From: Candidatus Bathyarchaeota archaeon RBG_13_52_12
GTDB lineage: Archaea > Thermoproteota > Bathyarchaeia > TCS64
NCBI GenBank assembly: GCA_001774245.1
Contig: MEZF01000028.1
Span: 49,992-55,460 of the forward strand
Direction of reading: 5' to 3'
Length of the DNA: 5,469 nucleotides
Position numbers and translations under genes: made by a program. Under the pieces are notes generated by a model that made no database searches, was not told where the DNA came from, and saw only the letters and a list, made by a program, of their open reading frames with translations. Below, in pieces: positions 1 to 4,742 of this stretch; within the stretch, counting starts at the first letter, position 1, and each line of letters begins with the position of its first letter.

Positions 1-313
1 CGGCCCAGTCCCCGTCGACCTATCAGAAACCTATCCCTTATCCCAGTTCGAGATAGCCACTCCTCTCGACGCCGAGACTACGAGGCACACCACTAATACT
101 ATCGCCAAATACGTCCGCCTAAGCGGTCATAAGGCCGTCTACCTCTATAGGGGGAAAGGTGAATTGGACGACGAGGTCGAGTCCGCCCTCATGTATGCCT
201 GCGATGAGTCTAAAATCAACTTAACCACAATTTGGAGCAACGACCCTTGGAATATTGATGCCTATGCTACTCTCGCTAATGTACTCAAGACTCGACCTAC
301 CTCCCTAGGATAG
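1..313 (+). CDS. C-terminal fragment of a probable archaeosine-pathway tRNA enzyme (ArcS/TgtA family, DUF5591-like)
   Basis: Codons run in frame from base 2 to a TAG at 311-313, giving 103 residues; the 5' part of the gene lies outside the window. The fragment opens with GPVPVDLSETYPLSQFE, which resembles the 'GPVP-x-x-L-x-x-x-YP-x-x-Q' segment I associate with the domain following the catalytic-like part of archaeal tRNA-guanine transglycosylase relatives, including archaeosine synthase ArcS. A mixed alpha/beta stretch follows (YVRLSGHKAVYLYRG, then WSNDPWNIDAYATLANVLK near the end). Family members act on G15 of archaeal tRNA in making archaeosine. The protein ends soon after this domain, so no C-terminal PUA RNA-binding domain is present, although many ArcS/TgtA proteins have one. 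The assignment rests on motif memory without an alignment, so family membership is moderately sure and the choice between ArcS, TgtA and a stand-alone paralogue is open. Confidence 0.5.
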   Translation, partial: GPVPVDLSETYPLSQFEIATPLDAETTRHTTNTIAKYVRLSGHKAVYLYRGKGELDDEVESALMYACDESKINLTTIWSNDPWNIDAYATLANVLKTRPTSLG

Positions 314-317
314 ACTC

Positions 318-322
318 TTTTT
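318..322 (+). terminator. T-tract after the ArcS-like gene
   Basis: Five T residues lie five bases after the TAG stop of the upstream gene. Archaeal RNA polymerase commonly terminates at short T-rich tracts without a hairpin, so this is a plausible but weak terminator. It is placed before the TATA-like box that would drive the ribonuclease transcript. Confidence 0.3.
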
Positions 323-339
323 GATCATGCGCGCGTGAA

Positions 340-470
340 GGGGAAGGTATAAGTGCACGAAAAACATAGATGCACCGTCCCCCCAGGGAGACCAGATAGG
401 TCACCGGGGAAAGGACTCGACGATCCGTAGGCACACAGCCTCATAACAGCGGGTCGCTTCGTTGCCTAGG
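340..470 (+). ncRNA. Hairpin-rich non-coding segment (structured 5' leader or small RNA), family not recognised
   Basis: Several local inverted repeats lie in this gene-free stretch. (1) GGGA 341-344 pairs with TCCC 378-381, and inside it GTGCA 353-357 pairs with TGCAC 371-375. (2) CCC 382-384 pairs with GGG 406-408, GG 387-388 with CC 404-405, then after an A-A mismatch GACC 390-393 pairs with GGTC 399-402, closing a five-base AGATA loop. (3) TAGGCA 428-433 pairs with TGCCTA 463-468, with an inner AGCG 448-451 / CGCT 455-458 hairpin. If the TATA-like box at 348-353 is used, only hairpins 2 and 3 would be transcribed, as the leader of the ribonuclease mRNA; hairpin 1 would then be a DNA-level coincidence. 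I compared it by eye with tRNA, 5S rRNA, RNase P RNA, SRP RNA and common riboswitch cores and saw no match. Pairing was done by hand without energy calculation. Confidence 0.4.
348..353 (+). promoter_or_regulatory. TATA-like box for the ribonuclease leader transcript
   Basis: TATAAG is preceded by a purine-rich GGGGAAGG that could serve as the BRE. With the usual archaeal spacing, transcription would begin near base 376, leaving a leader of about 110 bases before the ribonuclease ATG at 487. No better TATA-like box at the right distance is seen nearer that ATG: the TATA at 476-480 is too close to be its promoter. This is inferred from sequence only. Confidence 0.4.
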
Positions 471-486
471 CTAGGTATAGATAGAA

Positions 487-1746
487 ATGGTAAAATTAAG
501 TTTCATGGGTGGAACCCATGAGGTAGGTCGCAATGCGATCCTGCTTCAGTCAAATGAAGCGAAGTTATTGTTAGAATACGGCGTGAAGGTGGGTGAACCC
601 CCCGAATTTCCTGCACATGTCAGGGCAAAGGACCTCGATGGCATAGTGATGGCGCACGCTCACCTTGACCACAGCGGTGGGGTACCTATGTTCTACCTCA
701 GCGAGAGGAAGCCCCTCTTCTGCACCTCGACAACAGCCGACATCTCAAAGATTCTCCTCGAGGACATGATCAAACTCAACAACTACTATCTCCCCTTCGA
801 ATACATCGAACTTGACAATATGATGAAGCAGAGGAACGACCTCGCATACGGGCAAGAAGTGAAGCTTAAGGACATCAACTTCAGCCTCCAGAACGCAGGG
901 CACATCCCCGGATCAGCCATGGTCGACATCGACGTTAACGGTAAGAGCATCCTTTACACCAGTGACTTTAACGCGATCGAGACACGACTCTGCACAGCAG
1001 CTAGGGTCCCCAAGAAGAAGTACGACACCGTCATCATTGAGTCGACATATGCGACCCACGAACACCCAGAGAGGAAGCAGCTCGAGATCGATTTCATCAA
1101 GGCGGTCAAGGATGTCATCAATGAGGGTGGAAAGGTTCTCATCCCCGCGTTCGCAGTTGGTAGAAGCCAGGAGATGTTCAGCATCCTCCACGCCCATGGC
1201 TTCGAGGGCACAATTGTTATCGACGGTATGGCACGCGCGGTAGACCGTATCTTACTTGATAGACCGGAGGCTGTAAAGACCCCCGCACAGTTCGAGCAGG
1301 CCTGCATGCGAGCCCAGGAGGTCCGCGGATGGAGGGACCGGAGGAAGGCGATAAGCCAGGCTAACGTAATAATCGCCCCCAGTGGCATGCTCCAAGGAGG
1401 CACAGCAGTCTTCTATATGGAGAAGCTCGGCTTCCGCCCCGAGAACGCAATCTTCTTGGTAAGCTTCCAAGTCCCAGGTACAGGCGGCTCTAAGCTTCTC
1501 GAGCAGGGCACATTCAACATCGCAGAGAAGGACGAGAAGGTTACTGCAAAGATCCGCCACTTTGACTTTAGCAGCCACACCGGCGCGACCCCACTCCAAA
1601 ACTTCATAAAGGGGTTGAAGGGGAAACCGGAGCTCTACGTCATTCACGGGGAGGCCGACAGCTGCGACTTCCTCGCACAGTGGGCTCAGGATGAGTGTGG
1701 CCTCAAGGCCACAGCTCCCAACCAAGGTGACGAGTTCGAGGTCTAA
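487..1746 (+). CDS. Beta-CASP family ribonuclease, archaeal CPSF type without KH domains (aCPSF2-like)
   Basis: A 419-residue metallo-beta-lactamase/beta-CASP nuclease; the family cleaves RNA and is the archaeal relative of eukaryotic CPSF73 and bacterial RNase J, acting in the cytoplasm in RNA decay and 3'-end processing. Zinc-site motifs visible are HAHLDH at 57-62 (motif 2), H139 in AGHIPGSA (motif 3) and D160 in YTSDF (motif 4). The beta-CASP insertion follows, with E185 in ESTYA (motif A), H364 in FSSHT (motif B) and H387 in VIHGE (motif C). All expected metal ligands are present, so the enzyme should be active. The residue in the usual motif 1 aspartate position appears to be E30 (LLLEYG). 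It begins directly with the nuclease fold: there is no room for the N-terminal KH domains of aCPSF1, and the length fits aCPSF2. The ATG at 487 has only a weak AGGT ten bases upstream. aRNase J is a less likely alternative. Confidence 0.93.
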   Translation: MVKLSFMGGTHEVGRNAILLQSNEAKLLLEYGVKVGEPPEFPAHVRAKDLDGIVMAHAHLDHSGGVPMFYLSERKPLFCTSTTADISKILLEDMIKLNNYYLPFEYIELDNMMKQRNDLAYGQEVKLKDINFSLQNAGHIPGSAMVDIDVNGKSILYTSDFNAIETRLCTAARVPKKKYDTVIIESTYATHEHPERKQLEIDFIKAVKDVINEGGKVLIPAFAVGRSQEMFSILHAHGFEGTIVIDGMARAVDRILLDRPEAVKTPAQFEQACMRAQEVRGWRDRRKAISQANVIIAPSGMLQGGTAVFYMEKLGFRPENAIFLVSFQVPGTGGSKLLEQGTFNIAEKDEKVTAKIRHFDFSSHTGATPLQNFIKGLKGKPELYVIHGEADSCDFLAQWAQDECGLKATAPNQGDEFEV

Positions 1747-1758
1747 CCCCGACCGAAA

Positions 1759-1773
1759 GGCTAAATATTAGCC
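1759..1773 (+). promoter_or_regulatory. TATA box within a perfect inverted repeat, promoter of the eL38 gene
   Basis: GGCTAA-ATA-TTAGCC is a perfect inverted repeat with six-base arms and contains the AT-rich core TAAATATT (1762-1769). The usual archaeal spacing puts the transcript start near 1790, just before the GGTGA Shine-Dalgarno site at 1796-1800. The same repeat, 12 bases after the ribonuclease stop, could also form a small hairpin in the 3' end of that mRNA. Confidence 0.5.
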
Positions 1774-1795
1774 TCCATTTCTCTTGTCAAGACAC

Positions 1796-1800
1796 GGTGA
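1796..1800 (+). promoter_or_regulatory. Shine-Dalgarno site deciding the eL38 start
   Basis: GGTGA matches the archaeal anti-Shine-Dalgarno (GGAGGTGATC type) and ends seven bases before the ATG at 1808. It argues for that ATG over the in-frame TTG at 1784, which would place this site inside the coding region. Confidence 0.65.
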
Positions 1801-1807
1801 CAGATAT

Positions 1808-2002
1808 ATGCCGAAAGAGATCACAAACGCCGACGAGTTCCTCAAACTATCAGAGAAAGCGAGCGAGTGCAAGGTAAAGAAACTAGGCGAGGTCACGAAA
1901 CTCAAGTTAAGGACCCCCGGCAACCTCTTCACCATCAAGCTAGAAGCAAAGGCTGCTGATGAATTACTCGCCAAGTTAACCTGCCCAAAGACTGAGCTTT
2001 AG
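1808..2002 (+). CDS. rpl38e: Ribosomal protein eL38 (L38e) of the large subunit
   Basis: The 64-residue protein starts MPKEITNADEFLKL, continues through a lysine-rich KVKKLGEVTKLKLRTPGNLFTIKL segment and ends in an amphipathic helix (EAKAADELLAKLTCP). This matches the eL38 pattern of an N-terminal 'MP-[KR]-x-I-x-x-x-x-x-F-L' helix, a strand pair with basic residues ending in a Leu-Tyr/Phe-Thr segment, and a final alpha helix; eukaryotic eL38 is about 70 residues. It is a small large-subunit protein shared by eukaryotes and some archaea, mostly TACK and Asgard types. An in-frame TTG at 1784 would add eight residues, but the GGTGA at 1796 and the typical MPK/MPR start of the family make ATG 1808 the better choice. 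The assignment is from recalled family sequences, not a search. Confidence 0.78.
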   Translation: MPKEITNADEFLKLSEKASECKVKKLGEVTKLKLRTPGNLFTIKLEAKAADELLAKLTCPKTEL

Positions 2003-2030
2003 AATTTATTAAAATGTTATTTTTTAGGGC
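2003..2030. terminator. AT-rich convergent terminator between eL38 and the aminotransferase
   Basis: The 28-base gap between two converging stop codons is strongly AT-rich. The top strand has TTATTTTTT at 2017-2025, a typical archaeal T-tract terminator for the eL38 transcript. On the bottom strand the same stretch gives shorter T-runs (complement of AAAA at 2011-2014 and AA/AAT around 2003), which could serve the aminotransferase transcript. No stable hairpin is seen. Confidence 0.6.
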
Positions 2031-3191
2031 CTAGCCTTTCGCGAAGACTTTCATCGCTGCACCTACACCAGCCCCCGGCTCCTTGACGTAGCCAAGCTGA
2101 TGGAGCGACATCTCCATGGCGGAGAGTGTGGCGGTCAGGTCATTCACCATATCGCTGCCCATATGACCGACACGCACTGTCTTGTCAGCTACGGCCCCGA
2201 GGCCTCCCGCGATTATAACGTTGAACTTGCCAACTGCGGCACGGAAATCGCTCCCCTTCACAGAATCGGGCAGCTTCGGTACACTCAGGGTGTGTGCCAG
2301 GCTCTTCTCATCGGGGAAGCTGGTTAGGCCCATCCCCTTGATGCCCGCCTGGAACGCCTTACTGAATAGGGCGTGCCTCTTCCACCTTGCCTCCAGCCCC
2401 TCCTCGTAGATGATCCTTAGCGCCTCAAGCATCCCGAGGACCATCCCCGTGGCGGGTGTTGCGAAGTACTTCTTCGGGTCCTCCATGATGGGGCGCCACC
2501 TCTTTAGGTTGGTATAGTAATCCGCGATGGGAGTCTTTCTGGCTTCTATCGCCTTCCAAGCCTTATCATTAAAACAGAATAGGCTAAGCCCCGGCGGGGC
2601 CCCGATGGCTTTTTGGCTGCCGGAGAGGCAGAAGTCGATGCCCCACTCATCCATCTTTAGGGGCATGCCGCCGACACCGCAGACGCTGTCTACAACGTAG
2701 ACTGAGTCGGTTCCCTTGACCAGCTTACCGATCTCCTCTATGGGGTTCCCGATCCCAGTGCTCGTGTCTACGTGCTCGACGCAGACAGCCTTGTAGCCCC
2801 CCTTGCCGAGCTTCTCCTTCACCAGCTTGAGGTCCACCGCCTTCCCCCACTCGAAGGTTAGGCGGTCGGCGACTCCCCCGTGGCCGGGTACTATCTCCTG
2901 CCACTTTTCGCCGAAGAACCCGTTCTCGATGCAGAGGACCTTGTCACCCTTCTCGACAAGGTTGGCAGCAGCGGCCTCCATACCGAGGGTGCCGCTCCCC
3001 GCGAGGAGGAATGGCGTCCCGCTGGTCACGAAGAGGCTCTTCTGGAGTTTTAGCGTCTCCGCGTATGCCTCGGTGAACTCCGCCGCGCCGTGGCTTAGAA
3101 TCGGCTTAGCAAGAGCCCTGAGGACTCTAGGCGAGACCATTGTAGGTCCCGGAATCATGAGTAACTCGCGCTCGTGATCCAAAATATGCAC
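2031..3191 (-). CDS. Class V PLP-dependent aminotransferase (alanine/serine-glyoxylate or serine-pyruvate aminotransferase family)
   Basis: A 386-residue fold-type I PLP enzyme. The near N-terminal LLMIPGPTMVSPRVLRAL is the hallmark opening of the alanine-glyoxylate/serine-pyruvate aminotransferase group. SGT at 66-68 would bind the PLP phosphate, D168 in VVDSV would contact the pyridine nitrogen, K194 in SGSQKAIGAPPG is the expected Schiff-base lysine, and R340 in KTVRVGHMG the substrate carboxylate arginine. Family members move an amino group between alanine or serine and glyoxylate or pyruvate in the cytoplasm; the preferred pair cannot be read from the sequence. The listed start is GTG at 3191. 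A TTG at 3182 is an alternative because GGTG at 3190-3193 would sit about six bases ahead of it as a ribosome site; the ATG at 3158 would leave almost nothing before the conserved IPGPT. It lies 45 bases downstream of the pyrophosphatase gene on the same strand. Confidence 0.9.
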   Translation of the reverse strand: MHILDHERELLMIPGPTMVSPRVLRALAKPILSHGAAEFTEAYAETLKLQKSLFVTSGTPFLLAGSGTLGMEAAAANLVEKGDKVLCIENGFFGEKWQEIVPGHGGVADRLTFEWGKAVDLKLVKEKLGKGGYKAVCVEHVDTSTGIGNPIEEIGKLVKGTDSVYVVDSVCGVGGMPLKMDEWGIDFCLSGSQKAIGAPPGLSLFCFNDKAWKAIEARKTPIADYYTNLKRWRPIMEDPKKYFATPATGMVLGMLEALRIIYEEGLEARWKRHALFSKAFQAGIKGMGLTSFPDEKSLAHTLSVPKLPDSVKGSDFRAAVGKFNVIIAGGLGAVADKTVRVGHMGSDMVNDLTATLSAMEMSLHQLGYVKEPGAGVGAAMKVFAKG

Positions 3192-3215
3192 CTAGGACCA
3201 TAACCGATGCTAGGT

Positions 3216-3223
3216 GATTAATG
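3216..3223 (-). promoter_or_regulatory. TATA-like box before the aminotransferase
   Basis: On the minus strand this reads CATTAATC, centred about 28 bases before the GTG at 3191. It would give a leaderless or near-leaderless transcript from that GTG, or a leader of about ten bases if TTG 3182 is used. It lies in the short gap after the pyrophosphatase stop, so the gene may be transcribed alone, by read-through, or both. Confidence 0.35.
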
Positions 3224-3236
3224 TCTTTCTGAGTGT

Positions 3237-3773
3237 TTAGGACTTGAGCTCGGCATAGTTCTCCCAGAACCTTTTCTGGCACTCCTCTATCAACGCCTTC
3301 GCATCACTGATGTCGTTCCAGGTTTCGACGCGTGTCTCCTTGTTCTCCGGCCGCTTATAGTTGTTATAGAAATAGTTCAGCTCGTCGATCACGCTCCTGG
3401 GAATATCCGTGAGGCTCTTGATATGCCTATAGAATGGGTCCGTTGTACTGACTGCAACTATCTTATCGTCGAGGACTCCATCGTCCCACATCTTAATATT
3501 TGCCACTGGGCGCGCTACAGTAACACAGCCTGTAAATGTGTGTTCATTGATGAGGAGCACAACATCAAGGGGGTCGCCATCATCATCAAGGGTCTGAGGT
3601 ATGAAGCCGTAGTCACATGGACAATAGGTGTAAAGGACACGGTCTAGGATGAAGACCCCTTGCTTTGCCTTATACTCGTATTTATTCCGTCCACCGCGCG
3701 TAATCTCAGTGACTACATAAATCTCGTTTGGTGCATTGGGTCCCGCGGGGAAGTCACGCCAGTAGTCGACCAT
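3237..3773 (-). CDS. ppa: Family I (soluble) inorganic pyrophosphatase
   Basis: A 178-residue cytoplasmic enzyme that hydrolyses pyrophosphate to two phosphates with Mg2+, pulling biosynthetic reactions forward. The signature DGDPLD at 65-70 supplies the three metal-binding aspartates D65, D67 and D70. Other conserved sites are KYEYK at 31-35, R45, Y55 in CDYGFIPQT, the acidic cluster with D97, D102 and K104, and Y139-K140 in NNYKRPE. Spacing matches the classic E. coli enzyme numbering closely, and 175-180 residues is normal for the prokaryotic hexameric form. Cysteines at 51, 53, 83 and 165 are mildly unusual, but none replaces a catalytic residue. The ATG at 3773 has no Shine-Dalgarno site, and a TATA-like box upstream fits a very short leader. 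The aminotransferase gene follows on the same strand. Confidence 0.96.
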   Translation of the reverse strand: MVDYWRDFPAGPNAPNEIYVVTEITRGGRNKYEYKAKQGVFILDRVLYTYCPCDYGFIPQTLDDDGDPLDVVLLINEHTFTGCVTVARPVANIKMWDDGVLDDKIVAVSTTDPFYRHIKSLTDIPRSVIDELNYFYNNYKRPENKETRVETWNDISDAKALIEECQKRFWENYAELKS

Positions 3774-3803
3774 ATGTGCTCAGGAATAGAGGGGTAGTCC
3801 CGC

Positions 3804-3811
3804 GTTTAATG
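3804..3811 (-). promoter_or_regulatory. TATA-like box for the pyrophosphatase gene
   Basis: The minus strand reads CATTAAAC here, centred about 34 bases before the ATG at 3773, predicting a leader of roughly eight bases. It sits in the 93-base divergent gap shared with the acetyltransferase gene. Confidence 0.4.
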
Positions 3812-3834
3812 TTTACCCGAAACCAACCCGCAAC

Positions 3835-3841
3835 GATATTA
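3835..3841 (+). promoter_or_regulatory. TATA-like box for the acetyltransferase gene
   Basis: GATATTA is centred about 29 bases before the ATG at 3867, which fits leaderless transcription starting at or just before that codon. The alternative ATG at 3859 is only about 20 bases away and its frame stops after three codons. Confidence 0.4.
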
Positions 3842-3866
3842 CAATCGGAGACAAGTTCATGACATC

Positions 3867-4361
3867 ATGATCAACGGGAAGACCTTACAACTGAAACCCT
3901 TTGGAATCGAGGACGCCGACTTCCTCCTAAGGTGGAACAACGACTCCGACTATACAGGCGAGTTTGAGCCATATGAGCCTGTAACCAGAGGGGATCTTGA
4001 GGACTGGCTCCTAGGGAATAAGCCTGATCAGCTATGGTACATCATTGAAAACACGCTTGGCGAGAAGGTGGGGCAGATTCTTGGAAGGTACCATAAGGAT
4101 GGCTCAGTACAGATAGGGTACCGTGTAATTCCCCTTGCGCGGGGTAGAGGATATTGCACCGAAGCAGTTGCCACCCTGATCCAACACCTCTTTGACCAGG
4201 GAATAGAGCGAATAACCGCTGAGGCCAACCCACATAATACGCCCTCACTTAGAGTGCTTGAGAAGCTAGGCTTCAACGAAATCGAATACAAGAAGAAGGC
4301 CGTTGAGCTAAACGGAGTATGGCTTGACGGCGTCGTCTACGAGCTGAGAAGAGAAATTTAG
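3867..4361 (+). CDS. GNAT-family N-acetyltransferase, RimJ/RimL-like
   Basis: A 164-residue single-domain GNAT protein. The N-terminal LKPFGIEDADFLLRWNND resembles the opening of RimJ/RimL-type acetyltransferases. The acetyl-CoA pyrophosphate-binding loop is RGRGYC at 92-97 within IGYRVIPLARGRGYCTEAV, and the motif B end is NPHNTPSLRVLEKLGF at 121-136, with N121, N124 and S127 in the usual places. Members acetylate the amino group of protein N-termini, amino acids, polyamines or small compounds; nothing here shows the substrate. The protein is acidic at its N-terminal side and has no signal or membrane segment, so it is cytoplasmic. Its TAG stop (4359-4361) overlaps the stop of convergent hypC on the other strand. 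The start at ATG 3867 is supported by the TATA spacing, while a GGAG at 3847-3850 is rather far for a ribosome site. Confidence 0.88.
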   Translation: MINGKTLQLKPFGIEDADFLLRWNNDSDYTGEFEPYEPVTRGDLEDWLLGNKPDQLWYIIENTLGEKVGQILGRYHKDGSVQIGYRVIPLARGRGYCTEAVATLIQHLFDQGIERITAEANPHNTPSLRVLEKLGFNEIEYKKKAVELNGVWLDGVVYELRREI

Positions 4362-4603
4362 GCTTCTTCCTCTGGACCCGGTGTATTACTGAGAACCTCT
4401 CTCCAGGCGTCGAGGGTCTCCAAGGCCTCCTTTTCGTCGAGGATCTGTATCACGAAGCCAGTGTGAACTAGGACCCAAGTCCCGGGGTTGACTGATCCCT
4501 TCTCCATGAGGTCAATTATTGCCTCACGTTTAACGCCGCCGAAGTCAACTATAGCAGTTCTGCCATCTATCGACTCTACCTTTCCGGGGATCGCGAGGCA
4601 CAT
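4358..4603 (-). CDS. hypC: HypC/HupF-type [NiFe]-hydrogenase maturation chaperone
   Basis: An 81-residue protein beginning MCLAIPGKV, the HypC/HupF signature. Cys2, exposed after loss of the initiator Met, is the residue that binds the Fe(CN)2CO unit and the hydrogenase large-subunit precursor with HypD. The OB-like small barrel is visible (IVDFGGVKREAIIDL), and the conserved VLVHTGFVIQILDEKEA segment with H47 follows; the length is typical. The C-terminus ends in TPGPEEEA, an acidic tail. It acts in the cytoplasm in assembling the NiFe active site. Its usual partners hypD, hypE, hypA, hypB and hypF and hydrogenase structural genes are not adjacent: neighbours are a convergent acetyltransferase and a divergent transporter. 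The gene implies a [NiFe] hydrogenase elsewhere in the genome. The ATG at 4603 has no Shine-Dalgarno site but is well placed for a leaderless transcript. Confidence 0.95.
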   Translation of the reverse strand: MCLAIPGKVESIDGRTAIVDFGGVKREAIIDLMEKGSVNPGTWVLVHTGFVIQILDEKEALETLDAWREVLSNTPGPEEEA

Positions 4604-4627
4604 ATCAGCAGTTGCTCAGAGGCAGCT

Positions 4628-4635
4628 ACTTATAA
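4628..4635 (-). promoter_or_regulatory. TATA box of hypC
   Basis: The minus strand reads TTATAAGT, preceded by a purine-rich GAAGGAGGGG that fits a BRE. Its centre is about 28 bases before the hypC ATG at 4603, so transcription should start at or just before that codon. It is one of the two best TATA candidates in the window, along with the one before eL38. Confidence 0.6.
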
Positions 4636-4671
4636 CCCCTCCTTCTTAAAACGCGGGATACGCGAACTTTT

Positions 4672-4687
4672 GAGACAATCTCGTCTC
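4672..4687. repeat. Short inverted repeat in the hypC/MFS divergent gap, possible operator
   Basis: GAGAC (4672-4676) and GTCTC (4683-4687) form an inverted repeat with a six-base spacer, placed ten bases upstream of the TATA-like TTTTAA that would serve the transporter gene. This is a suitable position for a dimeric regulator, but the arms are only five bases long. Confidence 0.25.
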
Positions 4688-4696
4688 TTGGGAAGG

Positions 4697-4702
4697 TTTT
4701 AA
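4697..4702 (+). promoter_or_regulatory. TATA-like box for the MFS transporter gene
   Basis: TTTTAA is preceded by GGGAAGG, a BRE-like purine run. The predicted start is near 4726, leaving a leader of about 17 bases before ATG 4743. No clear Shine-Dalgarno site is seen in that leader. Confidence 0.4.
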
Positions 4703-4742
4703 TCCCGGTCACTTCGCCTCCTACGTATTCGGCGAGTACAGA

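Noticed and set aside
464..471. GCCTAGGC palindrome as a separate regulatory site
   Set aside because: It is short and one arm is already explained by the 428-468 hairpin.
314..486. A tRNA or 5S rRNA gene in the hairpin-rich gap
   Set aside because: No T-loop of the TTCRANY type with a five-base stem, no acceptor pairing and no 5S core sequences on either strand.
913..1725. Long antisense and alternate-frame open frames over the ribonuclease gene
   Set aside because: The plus-strand frame carries all beta-CASP motifs; the others show no recognisable domain and are frame shadows.
1784..1807. TTG 1784 as the start of eL38
   Set aside because: It would place the GGTGA ribosome site inside the gene and add eight residues not expected in the family.
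2803..3177. A 124-codon plus-strand frame opposite the aminotransferase
   Set aside because: It lies wholly within a gene with complete PLP-enzyme motifs and its translation looks like antisense composition, rich in Ser, Arg and Pro.
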